Source: Streptomyces bikiniensis (lineage in GTDB: Bacteria; Actinomycetota; Actinomycetes; Streptomycetales; Streptomycetaceae). From it: a DNA stretch of 64,000 nt. Shown here one piece after another: positions 25,083 through 34,694 of the stretch; positions within the stretch are counted from its first letter, which is position 1; each line of letters begins with the position of its first letter. A program made the translations under genes and the position numbers. The notes under the pieces were generated by a model. It was not told where the DNA came from, searched no databases, and saw nothing but the letters and a program-made list of their open reading frames with translations. The stretch is from the NCBI GenBank assembly GCA_000716465.1, contig JNWL01000018.1, positions 62,001-126,000 on the forward strand. Reading direction: 5' to 3'.

Positions 25083-26720
25083 TCAGACCTCGGTGACCTT
25101 GCCGTCCGCCACCTCGATACGGCGGGTGGTGCGGACGGCGTCGAGCATGCGCCGGTCGTGGGTGACGAGCAGCAGCGTGCCGGTGTACGAGTCGAGGGCG
25201 GACTCCAGCTGCTCGATCGCCGGGAGGTCCAGGTGGTTGGTCGGCTCGTCCAGGACCAGCAGGTTGACGCCCCGGCCCTGGAGCAGCGCGAGCGCGGCCC
25301 GGGTCCGTTCGCCCGGCGAGAGGGTGGTGGCGGGCCGCAGCACGTGGACGGCCTTCAGGCCGAACTTGGCGAGCAGGGTCCGGACCTCGGCGGGCTCGGT
25401 GTCGGGCACGGCCGCGCAGAACGCCTCCAGAAGGGTCTCGGTGCCGTGGAAGAGCTTGCGGGCCTGGTCGACCTCGCCGACGACGACGCCCGAGCCGAGG
25501 GACGCGTCGCCCGAGTCCAGCGGGAGGCGGCCGAGGAGGGCGGCGAGCAGGGTCGACTTCCCGGCGCCGTTCGCGCCGGTGACGGCGACCCGGTCGGCCC
25601 AGTCGATCTGGAGGGTGACGGGGCCGAAGGAGAAGTCGCCGCGCTCGACCTCCGCGTCGCGCAGGGTCGCCACGACCGAGCCGGAGCGCGGGGCGGCGGC
25701 GATCTCCATGCGCAGCTCCCACTCCTTGCGGGGCTCCTCGACGACGTCGAGGCGCTCGATCATGCGCTGGGTCTGCCGGGCCTTCGCGGCCTGCTTCTCG
25801 CTGGCCTCGCTGCGGGCGTTGCGGCCGAGCTTGTCGCCGTCGGTGGCCTTGCGGCGGGCGTTCCGGACGCCCTTGTCCATCCAGGACCGCTGCATGTGGC
25901 CGCGCGCTTCGAGGGCCGCCTTCTTCCCGGCGTACTCCTCGAACTCCTCGCGCGCGTGGCGCCGGGCGGTCTCCCGCTCCTCCAGGTAGGCCTCGTAGCC
26001 GCCGCCGTACAGGGTGATCTGCTGCTGGGCGAGGTCGAGTTCGAGGACCTTGGTGACGGTGCGGGCGAGGAACTCGCGGTCGTGGCTGACGACGACCGTC
26101 CCGGCGCGCAGCCCCTTCACGAAGGCCTCCAGGCGCTCCAGGCCGTCGAGGTCCAGGTCGTTGGTGGGCTCGTCCAGGAGGAAGACGTCGTAGCGGGAGA
26201 GGAGGAGGGAGGCGAGCCCGGCGCGGGCGGCCTGGCCGCCGGAGAGGGAGGTCATCGGCTGGTCGAGGCCGACGGTGAGCCCGAGGGAGGCGGCGACCTC
26301 CTCGGCGCGCTCGTCGAGGTCGGCTCCGCCGAGGTTCAGCCAGCGCTCCAGACCGACGGCGTACGCGTCGTCGGTGCCGGGGGTGCCGTCGACCAGGCCC
26401 TGCGTGGCCTCGTCCATCGCGGCCTGGGCGGCGGCGACGCCGGTGCGCCGGGCGAGGAAGGCGCGCACGGTCTCGTCCGCGCGCCGCTCGGGCTCCTGCG
26501 GGAGGTGGCCGACGGCGGCGGTGGGCGGGGAGAGCTTCAGCTCGCCCTCCTCCGGGGCGTCGAGCCCGGCGAGCAGCCGCAGCAGGGTCGACTTGCCGGC
26601 GCCGTTGACGCCGACGAGGCCGATGACGTCGCCGGGGGCGACGACGAGGTCGAGCCGGGCGAAGAGGGTGCGCTCGCCGTGGCCGGCGGCGAGGTCCTTG
26701 GCGACGAGGGTTGCAGTCAT
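25083..26720 (-). CDS. ABC-F family ATPase
   Basis: A 545-aa soluble tandem-ABC protein without membrane domains. Two Walker A motifs (GVNGAGKST, GANGAGKST), two signatures (SLSGGQAARAG and TLSPGERTRAAL) and two Walker B motifs (FLLDEPTNDLD and LVLDEPTNHLD) are intact. A charged linker lies between the domains. ABC-F proteins act on the ribosome as translation or resistance factors; this type resembles the housekeeping branch. Start ATG 26720. Confidence 0.92.
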   Translation of the reverse strand: MTATLVAKDLAAGHGERTLFARLDLVVAPGDVIGLVGVNGAGKSTLLRLLAGLDAPEEGELKLSPPTAAVGHLPQEPERRADETVRAFLARRTGVAAAQAAMDEATQGLVDGTPGTDDAYAVGLERWLNLGGADLDERAEEVAASLGLTVGLDQPMTSLSGGQAARAGLASLLLSRYDVFLLDEPTNDLDLDGLERLEAFVKGLRAGTVVVSHDREFLARTVTKVLELDLAQQQITLYGGGYEAYLEERETARRHAREEFEEYAGKKAALEARGHMQRSWMDKGVRNARRKATDGDKLGRNARSEASEKQAAKARQTQRMIERLDVVEEPRKEWELRMEIAAAPRSGSVVATLRDAEVERGDFSFGPVTLQIDWADRVAVTGANGAGKSTLLAALLGRLPLDSGDASLGSGVVVGEVDQARKLFHGTETLLEAFCAAVPDTEPAEVRTLLAKFGLKAVHVLRPATTLSPGERTRAALALLQGRGVNLLVLDEPTNHLDLPAIEQLESALDSYTGTLLLVTHDRRMLDAVRTTRRIEVADGKVTEV

Positions 26721-26784
26721 CAGGGAAGGAATCCTAGGCGACCGGGGGACCCGCCGAGGGGGCCGGGGCCGTGGGCCTCCGCGG

Positions 26785-27261
26785 TCAGCGGCGGGAGGCG
26801 CCCGCCGGGGCGGGGGCGGCGCCCCGCCGGGTCCCGTCGAGGAGGCGCAGGAGCACGGTCCGGTAGGAGGCGCCGTGGAAGCGGTACGGGCCGGTGCCGG
26901 GGTAGCCGTCGCGCGCAAGGTCCACGGCGGGGCCGGTCCACCAGGCGAAGTCGCGCCAGACGACGTCGTCGCCGTCGCGCTCCACGACGGCCGTGACGGC
27001 TCCGCAGCCGGGGTCGTCGCAGTCGGGGCAGGAGTGGAGCACGTGGCGGCCGCCGGGGAGGCCGTGGTCACCGGCGTCGAGGAGGCGGCGGACGTGCTCG
27101 GCGCGGAGGACGGGCGGGAGGTCCGCCGCGAGGGGGGAGACGGTGTCCGCGCCGTCGGCCCCGTCGAGCCGGTGGAGCAGCGGCCTGCCGTCGACCAGGA
27201 GGTCGGTGGGGGCGGTGCGGGTCGCGGGGGTGAGGTCGAGGCTGGTGTACGCGGACGGCAT
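26785..27261 (-). CDS. Hypothetical protein with Cys cluster
   Basis: A 158-aa protein of unknown function. The N-terminal part (LDLTPATRTAPTDLLVDGR) is followed by a Cys/His-rich segment HSCPDCDDPGCGAVTAVVE, a likely zinc site, and a Trp-rich stretch VVWRDFAWWTGPAVD. ATG 27261 is the likely start. It lies 64 bp upstream of the ABC-F gene on the same strand and may be co-transcribed with it. Confidence 0.75.
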   Translation of the reverse strand: MPSAYTSLDLTPATRTAPTDLLVDGRPLLHRLDGADGADTVSPLAADLPPVLRAEHVRRLLDAGDHGLPGGRHVLHSCPDCDDPGCGAVTAVVERDGDDVVWRDFAWWTGPAVDLARDGYPGTGPYRFHGASYRTVLLRLLDGTRRGAAPAPAGASRR

Positions 27262-27386
27262 GCTTCGAGTATTTCCCCGCGGAGGGGCCCGTTCCATGGC
27301 TGATGCGTCCTGGAAATGTCCCGATCCGGGTACGGGGGCCGGCCTCCGGGAAGCGTGCGCCCGACGGCGGGAACGCCCGGAACGGC

Positions 27387-27428
27387 CGCGGGGCGGTTGC
27401 CGTCCTTTCGGATGGCAACCGCCCCGCG
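27387..27428. terminator. Perfect 15-bp stem terminator
   Basis: CGCGGGGCGGTTGCC (27387-27401) and its exact reverse complement (27414-27428) enclose a 12-nt loop, just after the stop of the small secreted protein gene (27434, minus strand). It is one of the strongest hairpins in the window and a clear intrinsic terminator without a U-tract. Confidence 0.9.
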
Positions 27429-27433
27429 AGGTG

Positions 27434-27736
27434 TCACTTGCCGAACGGCGGGCGGCTGCTGTTGTCCGCGTCGGCGCACTGCCTGGCGCGCTTCTCCAGG
27501 GCTGCGGCGTTGGCGAGGGCCTTCTTGGCCTCCACCGTGGCGCCGAGGCGCTTGAGCTTGGCGGCGCGGTCGCGCTCCTTGCGGGCGTCGGCCTTCAGCT
27601 TGCCGATGTTGCAGGTGATGGCACCGGCGGCCGCGGGCTCGGCGGTCACCGTCTGGCCGACGAGCACGCCTCCGGCAAGGAGCGTGGTGGCGAGCAGGGC
27701 CGGCAGGACGCGGCGCACGGTCTTGAGGGGACGCAT
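27434..27736 (-). CDS. Small secreted protein
   Basis: A 100-aa protein with a Sec signal peptide: basic MRPLKTVRR, hydrophobic VLPALLATTLLAGGVLVG, likely cleavage after AEPAAAG. The mature part begins ITCNIGKLKADARKERDRAA and forms a Lys/Ala-rich helical, coiled-coil-like segment with two Cys that could form a disulfide. Unknown function. A palindrome (27794-27807) lies about 60 bp upstream and a strong terminator follows, so it is an independent unit. Confidence 0.78.
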   Translation of the reverse strand: MRPLKTVRRVLPALLATTLLAGGVLVGQTVTAEPAAAGAITCNIGKLKADARKERDRAAKLKRLGATVEAKKALANAAALEKRARQCADADNSSRPPFGK

Positions 27737-27793
27737 GGTGGTTCTCCAACTTCCGGGCGGGGACAGCCCGTTCGAGGCATGGTCAGTACCAGC

Positions 27794-27807
27794 AGGTAAC
27801 TTTACCT
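27794..27807. promoter_or_regulatory. AGGTAA/TTACCT palindrome
   Basis: AGGTAACTTTACCT has perfect 6-bp arms with a 2-bp centre. It lies upstream of the small secreted protein gene in the 118-bp gap to the carboxypeptidase stop. Probable operator; the regulator is unknown. Confidence 0.45.
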
Positions 27808-27854
27808 CGGCAAACATCGGAACCGTGCCATGGGTTCGGGGCCCCACAGGGTCG

Positions 27855-29201
27855 TCAACACTTCTCCACAGGACTCCCACTGACGAGGTGGTGGGCGGCC
27901 CGCCCGTCGAGCAGCAGCGGGACGAGCGCGCGCTGCGACTGCCGCAGCGGTACGAACGCCCCCGTGCCCTCCCGGCGCACGGTGACGCCGTGCAGGGCGA
28001 GTTCGTCGCCGGCCTCGGCGTACTGCGCGGCGTCCAGGCGGTAGCCGCAGGGCGGGTCGGCCAGGACCTCCTCCGGCTCCGGCGGGTCGTTGTCGGCGCC
28101 GCCGAGGAAGACCGGGCCCCGGTCGGCGAAGCCGGTGAGCCGGGCGCGGGCGGTGACCGCCGCCAGCGGGCCGCGCCGCTCGTCGAGGTGGGCGAACAGC
28201 CCCTTCAGGGCGGCGTGCTGGGTGGCGACCCGGCGCCGGTGGTTGAGGGCCGGGTCGTCCTCCTCGGCCCGGTCGAGCGCGTCCACCCGGGTCTCGACCA
28301 GCAGGCCGGCGGCGTGCTTGATGCCGACCGTGTTGCGCAGGATCCGCTCCTGGCCGTCGCCCGCGACCTGCCGGACCGGCTCGCCGGTGAGGGGGTCGGT
28401 CCAGATGCCGTAGATCCCGGTGGTGTACCCGGCGAGTCCGGCGGCGGGGCGGACGTACCTCTCGGAGAGCGTCCGGGACTCGTCGTGGACGTGCGGGTCG
28501 GCGTCGAGGCTGCGGGGCCAGAGCGCGAGCAGGTCCTTCTCGTAGTACCGGGGAGTGGCGCCGTACTCGTGCAGGTCGTAGACGAGGTGGGGGCGCCGGT
28601 CGCGGAGGAGGGCGGCGATCGCCCGCGCCTCGGCGGTCCGCAGGGCGATGTGGTCGCGGTTGACGTCGACGCCGTCGGCGTTGCCCCGGGTGTCCGCCTC
28701 CCGGCCGTCGGGGTTCGCGGTCGGGACGACCAGGACGGTGGTGCGGTCGAGGAGGCGGCGGGTCTCCGGGTCCCGGGCGAACGCGAGGTCGCGCACCGTG
28801 CTCAGACAGGCCTCGCGGCCGGCGGGCTCGTCGCCGTGCTGGCTGCACACGAGGAGCACGGTCGTGGCGCCGGGCCGGGTCGTGCCGAGGGCGGCGAGCC
28901 GGAGCGGGCGGCCCCGCGCGGTGGTGCCGATCTCGCGCAGCGACACCCGGTCGCCCACCCGGTCGACGGCCGCGAGGAAGTCCCGCTCCTCGGTCTCGGT
29001 GGTCCAGCGGGCGCCCCGGCTCGTCTCGAAGCCGGTGCGCGGCGGCGGCTGCGCGGGGGCGCTGCCGGCCGTCTCGGCGGGGACGGCGACGAGCGGCAGG
29101 GCGAGGGCGGCGGCGCCCGCCGCGAGGGCGAGCGCGCGCCGTGAACTCCGCCGCGCGGTACGGGTCTCCGGGGTACGGGTCTTCGCGGTACGGATCGTCA
29201 T
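27855..29201 (-). CDS. Secreted M14 zinc carboxypeptidase
   Basis: A 448-aa exported metallopeptidase. The N-terminus has an Arg-rich region (RTARRSSRR) followed by a long hydrophobic stretch, suggesting a Tat-type or long Sec signal. Zinc ligands: His and Glu in [12 protein letters not shown] and His in [28 protein letters not shown] carries the substrate-binding Asn-Arg of M14. ATG 29201 overlaps the stop of the S15 peptidase gene (ATGA), so the two secreted peptidases are coupled. Confidence 0.9.
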   Translation of the reverse strand: MTIRTAKTRTPETRTARRSSRRALALAAGAAALALPLVAVPAETAGSAPAQPPPRTGFETSRGARWTTETEERDFLAAVDRVGDRVSLREIGTTARGRPLRLAALGTTRPGATTVLLVCSQHGDEPAGREACLSTVRDLAFARDPETRRLLDRTTVLVVPTANPDGREADTRGNADGVDVNRDHIALRTAEARAIAALLRDRRPHLVYDLHEYGATPRYYEKDLLALWPRSLDADPHVHDESRTLSERYVRPAAGLAGYTTGIYGIWTDPLTGEPVRQVAGDGQERILRNTVGIKHAAGLLVETRVDALDRAEEDDPALNHRRRVATQHAALKGLFAHLDERRGPLAAVTARARLTGFADRGPVFLGGADNDPPEPEEVLADPPCGYRLDAAQYAEAGDELALHGVTVRREGTGAFVPLRQSQRALVPLLLDGRAAHHLVSGSPVEKC

Positions 29202-31243
29202 CGGGCGGCCCCCGTTCCGGGCAGGCGCGGACCGGCGACGGCGGCCGGCGGCGCGGAGACGCCCGGTTGCAGGAGCGCGGACGGCGGCCGGAGCGCGTGC
29301 GGCGGGGCGGAGAGGGCCGGGGCCGGTCCCGTGGTGGCCCGGGCGAAGGCGCCCGCGCCGCCGACCAGCGGCACCTCCGCCCGGGTGCGGACGAGGTCCA
29401 GGGTGAGGGTCGGGGTGGTCGACGGGGGGTCGAGCAGGTCCCGGTCGGTGCCGCCGACGATCAGGGCGAGCCGGTGGCCGGCCGGGACGACGTAGTCGGC
29501 GGCGGCGAGGTCCAGGGTGAGGGTGTACGTCCTGCCGGGGGTCAGCGGGCGCCCCTTCCGGGGGTCGGCCCAGGTGCCGAGGTCGGCCCAGCCCCGGCTG
29601 ACGACCGTGTGCGCGACGTCGGCGGTGCGGGCCTCGGTCTCCTTGAAGCAGGCGCTGTCGCCGGGGGTGCTCGCGCCCCAGCAGGTGCGGTGGGCGAGGG
29701 TGGTGATGCCCTCCCCCGCCGCCGTGTAGTCGCGGATGGCGGCGGGGCCGAGGTCGACGAGGACGGCGGAGAGGTGGGCGGTGGCGGTGGTCGGGGTGGC
29801 GGTGACCGTCACCCGGGAGGAGCCGGCGATCCGCAGGTCGCGGGAGAGCGGGCGGGTGACGAACCCGGCCTTCTCGGGGGTCGCGGCGTCGATCCGGGCC
29901 GCCCAGTCCAGTTCCCCGAGGGACGGGTCGTCGGTGAAGGCGGCGGTGGAGCCGGGGGCGGCGGGGGTGCGGCCGAGGACGCCGGGGCCGGCGGCGGCGC
30001 CGGGTGCGGGGCGCAGGGCGGTGGTCGCGGTGCCGCGCGGCGGCCAGTGCCGGTCGGTGGTCCAGCGGTCCGGGGCGCGCTCGATGTCGGCGACGGGCTC
30101 GCGGTCGACGCCGTTGTCGTAGCCGAGGAGGTAGTGGTCGAACCAGCGGTGCAGGGTGCGGACCCAGTCGGCGCGCCGGAAGTCGAAGGGGTCGACGTGA
30201 CCGGTCTGCGAGAGCCAGACCTTCCGCTCGACGCCGTGGGCGGCGAGGGCGTCCCACCACTTGCCGAACTGCCCGGCCCGCACGTTGAGGTCCTGCTGCC
30301 CGTGCACGGCGAAGACGCTGGCCCTCACCTTGTGGGCGTCCTTGACGTGGTCGCGCTCGCCCCAGGCCGCCGTCCAGTCGCCGCTGTAGGGGGTGGCGGC
30401 GGTGATCCGGTCCTGGACGGCGCCGCAGCGGACCCGCGCGTCGGGGCTGTTGACGTAGTCGGAGAGCCAGCTCGGGTTGGCGTCGTAGAGCGGGGCGCCC
30501 TGGGAGTGGAAGTAGTCGTACCAGGAGGAGATGGCGCCGATGGGGACGATCGTTTTCAGCCCTTCGACGCCGGTGGCGGCCACGCCGTTGGCGACGGTGC
30601 CGTCCCAGCTCTTGCCGATCATGCCGACGTTCCCGGTGCTCCAGCCGGTGGCGCGGGCCGGGGCCGTGCCGGTGCGGGTGGTGTAGCCGCGGGCGCGGCC
30701 GTTGAGCCAGTCGACGACGGCCTTGGCGGACCGCACGTCGGAACGTCCGCCGACGTCGTCGCAGCCGTCGGACCGGTTGGTGCCGGCGAGGTCGACGGCG
30801 ACGAAGGCGTAGCCGCGCGGGACGAAGTAGTTGTCGTAGTAGAGCGGGAACTGAACGGGCTTCCCGTCCGCGTCGTACGTCTTCTTCTGGCTCTCGTTGC
30901 CGCGTCCGCAGCAGGCGTAGTACGGGCTGGCGTCCATGATGACCGGGATCTTCCGGCCGGCCGCGGCGGGTTCCCGGGGGCGGACGACGTCGACGGCGAC
31001 CCGGTCGGCGCGTCCGTCGCCGTCGCCGTCGAGTCCGGTGTCCACCCAGACGGACTCGCGGACGGCGTCGGCGTACGAGTGGACGGGGCGCGACTCGCGC
31101 ACGGCCCCGGCCGCGGGCGCGGCGGGGTCGGTCCGGGCGCCGGCCGGGGTGACGAGGGTCGCGAGCAGCGCGGCCGTGGCCGCCGCCACGAGGGTTCCGT
31201 ACGGCGCTCGGGCTCCGCGGGTGATCCGCTTTCGCATCGGCAT
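29198..31243 (-). CDS. Secreted Xaa-Pro dipeptidyl-peptidase, S15 family
   Basis: A 681-aa exported serine peptidase releasing X-Pro dipeptides. The signal peptide ([16 protein letters not shown], then hydrophobic to ATLVTPAGA) leads into an alpha/beta hydrolase domain: nucleophile Ser in [13 protein letters not shown], Asp in HGQQDLNV, His in [13 protein letters not shown]-terminal jelly-roll domain and a Pro/Ala-rich tail follow. ATG 31243 is used; ATG 31237 is close behind. First gene of a two-gene peptidase operon. Confidence 0.92.
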   Translation of the reverse strand: MPMRKRITRGARAPYGTLVAAATAALLATLVTPAGARTDPAAPAAGAVRESRPVHSYADAVRESVWVDTGLDGDGDGRADRVAVDVVRPREPAAAGRKIPVIMDASPYYACCGRGNESQKKTYDADGKPVQFPLYYDNYFVPRGYAFVAVDLAGTNRSDGCDDVGGRSDVRSAKAVVDWLNGRARGYTTRTGTAPARATGWSTGNVGMIGKSWDGTVANGVAATGVEGLKTIVPIGAISSWYDYFHSQGAPLYDANPSWLSDYVNSPDARVRCGAVQDRITAATPYSGDWTAAWGERDHVKDAHKVRASVFAVHGQQDLNVRAGQFGKWWDALAAHGVERKVWLSQTGHVDPFDFRRADWVRTLHRWFDHYLLGYDNGVDREPVADIERAPDRWTTDRHWPPRGTATTALRPAPGAAAGPGVLGRTPAAPGSTAAFTDDPSLGELDWAARIDAATPEKAGFVTRPLSRDLRIAGSSRVTVTATPTTATAHLSAVLVDLGPAAIRDYTAAGEGITTLAHRTCWGASTPGDSACFKETEARTADVAHTVVSRGWADLGTWADPRKGRPLTPGRTYTLTLDLAAADYVVPAGHRLALIVGGTDRDLLDPPSTTPTLTLDLVRTRAEVPLVGGAGAFARATTGPAPALSAPPHALRPPSALLQPGVSAPPAAVAGPRLPGTGAAR

Positions 31244-31377
31244 GGGCGGGAACGTACCCCGGTCAACTCCCGTGCAAAAGAGCGCCGGAGGGAATCGGGG
31301 TCCATTCGGGGGGATCCCGTGGGCGGAGGGGTTCGTGTCGGCCGAATGGCGATCGTGTGACAGGAGGTCCTCTGGAC

Positions 31378-31407
31378 GTGACGGTCCGTCGGGGCTCTGA
31401 ATAGGGT
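31378..31407 (+). promoter_or_regulatory. Candidate promoter of the M1 peptidase gene
   Basis: GTGACG (31378-31383), an 18-bp spacer and TAGGGT (31402-31407) match the Streptomyces housekeeping pattern TTGACN/TAGRRT except for the first base of the -35. The -10 lies about 60 bp upstream of the M1 peptidase start. Confidence 0.5.
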
Positions 31408-31468
31408 CGAGAGCAAGGACCGACGACCACCCGCGCGTCTTACGTTTCTTATGACTTGGGGAGCACCT

Positions 31469-33034
31469 GTGCACCGCAGAATCATCGTTCCGAGCGCCCT
31501 CGCGGCCTCCCTGATGCTGGCGATCCCGGCGTCGGCGGCCGACTTCGTCCCTGGGGCCCCGGGCATCGGCGACTCCTACTACCCCGCCAGCGGCAACGGC
31601 GGCTACGACGTCTCGCACTACGACCTGCGCCTGAAGTACGAGCCCGCCACGGACCTCCTGGAGGGCACGGCGACGATCGTCGCCACCACCAAGCAGAACC
31701 TGTCCCGGTTCAACCTCGACCTCGGACTGAAGGTCAGCGAGGTCCGGGTGAACGGCCGGATCGCGAAGTTCGCCGCCTCCGGCGCCCACGAGCTGGAGGT
31801 CACCCCGGCCGTCCCGCTGGAGAAGAACAAGGAGATCTCGGTGGTCGTCCGCTACGCGGGCAAGCCCTCCGAGTTCAAGATAGACGGCTGGTCGGCCTGG
31901 GCCCGCACCCCGGACGGCGGTGTCGCCGCCCAGGAGCCGGACTCGGCCGTGTGGTGGTTCCCGTCCAACGACCACCCGCTGGACAAGGCCACCTTCGACG
32001 TCTCGGTCTCGGTGCCGGCCGGTCACCAGGCCATCAGCAACGGCGTGCTGCAGTCGCAGTCCACGTCGCTGGGCCGGACCCGTTTCAACTGGCGCTCCGA
32101 CAAGCCGCAGGCGACGTATCTGGCCACGCTCGCCGTCGGGAAGTTCGACATCACGACGGACCGCACGGCGAACGGCCTGCCGGTCCTCAACGCGTACAGC
32201 AAGGACCTGGGCGCCCACGCGGGCGCGGCGCGCGCCTCGATCGAGCGCACGACCGAGGTGGCGGAGTGGCTGGAGACGGTCTTCGGGCCGTACCCGTTCA
32301 ACTCGCTCGGCGGTTACGTGCCCAATGTGACCAGCGGTTTCGCCCTGGAGACGCAGACCCGGCCGTTCTACAGCCCGCGGCAGTTCGCCAACGGCGCGAA
32401 CGTGTCGGTGGTCGTCCACGAGCTGGCGCACCAGTGGTACGGCGACAGCGTGTCCGTCCGGGACTGGAAGGACATCTGGATCAACGAGGGCTTCGCCCGG
32501 TACAGCCAGTGGCTGTGGTCGGAGAAGGAGGGCGAGGGCACGGCGCAGGAGCTGGCGGACTACGTGTACGCCCTGCGGGGCGCGGACGACCCGTTCTGGA
32601 CGGTGAAGCCGGGCGACCCGGGCCCGGAGAACCAGTTCCACGGCGCCGTCTACGACCGGGGCGCGCTGGCGCTCCATGCGCTGCGCAACGAGATCGGGGA
32701 CGAGGACTTCTTCGCGGTCCTGAAGGGCTGGCCGAAGCAGTTCGCCTACGGCAACGCGCGGGTGGCCGACTTCGTACGGTACGCGGAGCGGGTCTCCGGC
32801 GAGCCGCTGGCCGAGCTGTTCGACACCTGGCTGTACGAGCCGTCGAAGCCGGCCGCTCCGGCGGCGGCCGCGGCGGGCCTGTCCGCCCCGGCGGCCGGGC
32901 GGCAGACGGCCCCGAAGGCGGGGGCGAAGGCCGCGAAGCCGGTGCAGCCGAAGTCGTGGAAGAAGATCGCGGCGACGAACACGGTCCACGACCACGAGCG
33001 CGGCCGTGGCCACGAGGGCCACGGCAGTCACTGA
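31469..33034 (+). CDS. Secreted M1 family aminopeptidase
   Basis: A 521-aa exported zinc aminopeptidase. Signal peptide: RRIIVPSALAASLMLAIPASA. Catalytic motif HELAHQWYG with the third ligand in INEGFARYSQWLW. It is a short M1 enzyme without the large C-terminal HEAT domain. Instead it ends in an Ala/Lys-rich linker and a His-rich tail (HDHERGRGHEGHGSH) that could bind metal. GTG 31469 with GGGGAG 5 nt upstream is chosen over in-frame ATG 31451. Confidence 0.92.
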   Translation: MHRRIIVPSALAASLMLAIPASAADFVPGAPGIGDSYYPASGNGGYDVSHYDLRLKYEPATDLLEGTATIVATTKQNLSRFNLDLGLKVSEVRVNGRIAKFAASGAHELEVTPAVPLEKNKEISVVVRYAGKPSEFKIDGWSAWARTPDGGVAAQEPDSAVWWFPSNDHPLDKATFDVSVSVPAGHQAISNGVLQSQSTSLGRTRFNWRSDKPQATYLATLAVGKFDITTDRTANGLPVLNAYSKDLGAHAGAARASIERTTEVAEWLETVFGPYPFNSLGGYVPNVTSGFALETQTRPFYSPRQFANGANVSVVVHELAHQWYGDSVSVRDWKDIWINEGFARYSQWLWSEKEGEGTAQELADYVYALRGADDPFWTVKPGDPGPENQFHGAVYDRGALALHALRNEIGDEDFFAVLKGWPKQFAYGNARVADFVRYAERVSGEPLAELFDTWLYEPSKPAAPAAAAAGLSAPAAGRQTAPKAGAKAAKPVQPKSWKKIAATNTVHDHERGRGHEGHGSH

Positions 33035-33064
33035 GCCGTACGGCGGGTCCCGGGAGGCCGTCCG

Positions 33065-33928
33065 TCAGCGCTTCGCGCGGCGGGCGGCCTTCCGCGCCTC
33101 CCTGGCGAGGGGCAGGTAGCGCAGCCGCTCGGGCAGGACGGGGACCACGGCCCGCAGCACCCGGCAGAGCCGGCGCAGGGTGCGCTCCTGCGCGTCCGTC
33201 CACTCCAGGCCGACGGCCTCGCGGGCGTCCGGGGGCATGAAGCCGGCGGTGAGGAAGGCGCGCAGCCGCAGGAAGGGGCGGCGCAGGAGGGGCCAGAGGA
33301 GGCGGAGGGCGAGCCGGACCGGCAGCGGGCCCCGGTCGGGCGCGGGGACGGGCAGGTCGGTGTCGAGGAGTTCCCGGACGACGACGGTGGCCTCCAGCTC
33401 CTCGGCGAGGACCTTGCGGTAGTACGGCCAGAACTCCTCGATCGTCTGCGGCATGTCCCGGTCGTGGATGCCGAGGACCCGGCCGACCTGGAGCCATTCG
33501 GCGTACAGCTGTCGTTCCTGGGCGCCGGTGAGGGGGCGGGCGAGCAGGCGGAGGCCGTGCCGGTAGACGGGGAAGCCGGTGGCGTGCACCCAGGAGTAGT
33601 AGGCGGGGGTGAGGGCGTGGTAGCGGCGTCCGTGGGCGTCGGTGCCCCGGATCGTACGGTGCAGCTCCCGGAGCCTGCGGCCCTCGCGGGCGGCTTCCTC
33701 GCCGCCGTAGACCCAGAGCTGGACCGAGCGCAGGGAGCGCTCGCCGCGGCCCCAGGGGTCGGTGCGGAAGACGGAGTGCTCGTCGACGCCGGCGCCGATC
33801 GCGGGGTGGGCGACCTGCATGGTGAGGGCGGCGGGCAGCATGAGGAGCGACCGGACGTCGCCGGCGACGCTCCACAGCACTCCGCCCACGGGCGGTGGCG
33901 CGGGGTCGGCCTGCTTCGCGCGTTCCAC
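33065..33928 (-). CDS. DUF2236 oxygenase (MpaB/Lcp-like)
   Basis: A 287-aa helical protein of the DUF2236 family, which includes the fungal oxygenase MpaB and the rubber oxygenase Lcp. The conserved parts are MLPAALTMQVAHPAIGAGV, RSVQLWVYGGEEAAREG, LHRTIRGTDAHGRRYHAL and EEFWPYYRKVLA; the conserved His and Arg probably serve haem binding. GTG 33928 has GGAGGAG 4 nt upstream. A second family member lies at 46.5-47.8 kb. Substrate unknown. Confidence 0.85.
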   Translation of the reverse strand: MERAKQADPAPPPVGGVLWSVAGDVRSLLMLPAALTMQVAHPAIGAGVDEHSVFRTDPWGRGERSLRSVQLWVYGGEEAAREGRRLRELHRTIRGTDAHGRRYHALTPAYYSWVHATGFPVYRHGLRLLARPLTGAQERQLYAEWLQVGRVLGIHDRDMPQTIEEFWPYYRKVLAEELEATVVVRELLDTDLPVPAPDRGPLPVRLALRLLWPLLRRPFLRLRAFLTAGFMPPDAREAVGLEWTDAQERTLRRLCRVLRAVVPVLPERLRYLPLAREARKAARRAKR

Positions 33929-33994
33929 GGTGCTCCTCCTCTGCGGTCGTCCCCAGGGTGCACCCGTGGCGGGGTGCGCGGCGAGGGACATGAC

Positions 33995-34026
33995 GAAGGG
34001 GCCGTCGCCCGGGCGACGGCCCCTTC
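33995..34026. terminator. Perfect 32-bp palindrome terminator
   Basis: A 16-bp arm starting GAAGGGGCCGTCGCCC and its exact reverse complement meet without a spacer, just after the stop of the F0-b-like gene (34039, minus strand). It insulates that gene from the oxygenase gene downstream. Confidence 0.88.
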
Positions 34027-34038
34027 CGGGTGTACAGG

Positions 34039-34524
34039 TCAGGCGCGGTCGGCGCCGACCGGCTCGCCGACGATGCGGCCGGCGAGGGCGTGGGCCCAGG
34101 CGTCGACGTCGGCGTTGAGCTCGCGCTCGGCGTTGGCGCGCTCCTCGGCGATCTTCGCGGTGCCGGCGGCGAGGATGGCGTCGCGCTCGGCGGAGCCCTC
34201 GGCGCGGGCGGCGGCGATGGCGGCGGAGCCCTCCTCGACGGCCTTGGAGCGGATGCGCGCGGCCTCGTGGCGGGCCTCGGCGAGCTCGGCCTCGTACTGC
34301 TCGCGGACGCGGGAGGCCTCGGCGCGCAGGTCGTCGGCGCGGTCGGTGCCGCCCTCGATGGCGTCCTCGCGCTCCTCGATCGTCCGCTTGATCTTCGGCA
34401 GGACGCCCTTCGCCAGGATGAGGAAGGTGATGCCGAACAACACCAGGCCGAGGATGAGCTCGGCCCAGACGGGGTTGAGCGGACCGAGGTCCATGTTGAA
34501 GATCTGCGAGTTCGCGAGGGTCAT
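34039..34524 (-). CDS. Orphan F0F1 ATP synthase subunit b-like protein
   Basis: A 161-aa protein with one N-terminal membrane segment (VWAELILGLVLFGITFLILA) followed by a long charged coiled coil (ERED, RADDLRAEASRVREQYEAEL and onward), the layout of ATP synthase subunit b. The full atp operon is not here, so it is a stand-alone paralogue. It might replace subunit b under some conditions or anchor another complex. It is divergent from the sphingomyelinase gene. Confidence 0.82.
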   Translation of the reverse strand: MTLANSQIFNMDLGPLNPVWAELILGLVLFGITFLILAKGVLPKIKRTIEEREDAIEGGTDRADDLRAEASRVREQYEAELAEARHEAARIRSKAVEEGSAAIAAARAEGSAERDAILAAGTAKIAEERANAERELNADVDAWAHALAGRIVGEPVGADRA

Positions 34525-34694
34525 GCGCGCATTCTACCTGGAGCAAATGGGTGCAATGGAGACACCGGAGTGAGAGTTGGCACGCCCGTGCGGACGCGGC
34601 CAGATTCCGGGCACCCAGAGGCTACCGGAAGGTAACCGCGGCTGATTGTATGTGCGGCGCCAGCCCAATCCCCCACGCCTCCACGGGAGTTCAC

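Noticed and set aside
25083..26720. Calling this ABC-F gene a drug transporter ATPase
   Set aside because: It has two fused ATPase domains, no membrane partner and intact ABC-F features, so ribosome action is more likely.
29141..31360. Very long open frame antisense to the S15 peptidase gene
   Set aside because: It is a shadow of the peptidase coding frame; the peptidase has clear catalytic motifs and a signal peptide.
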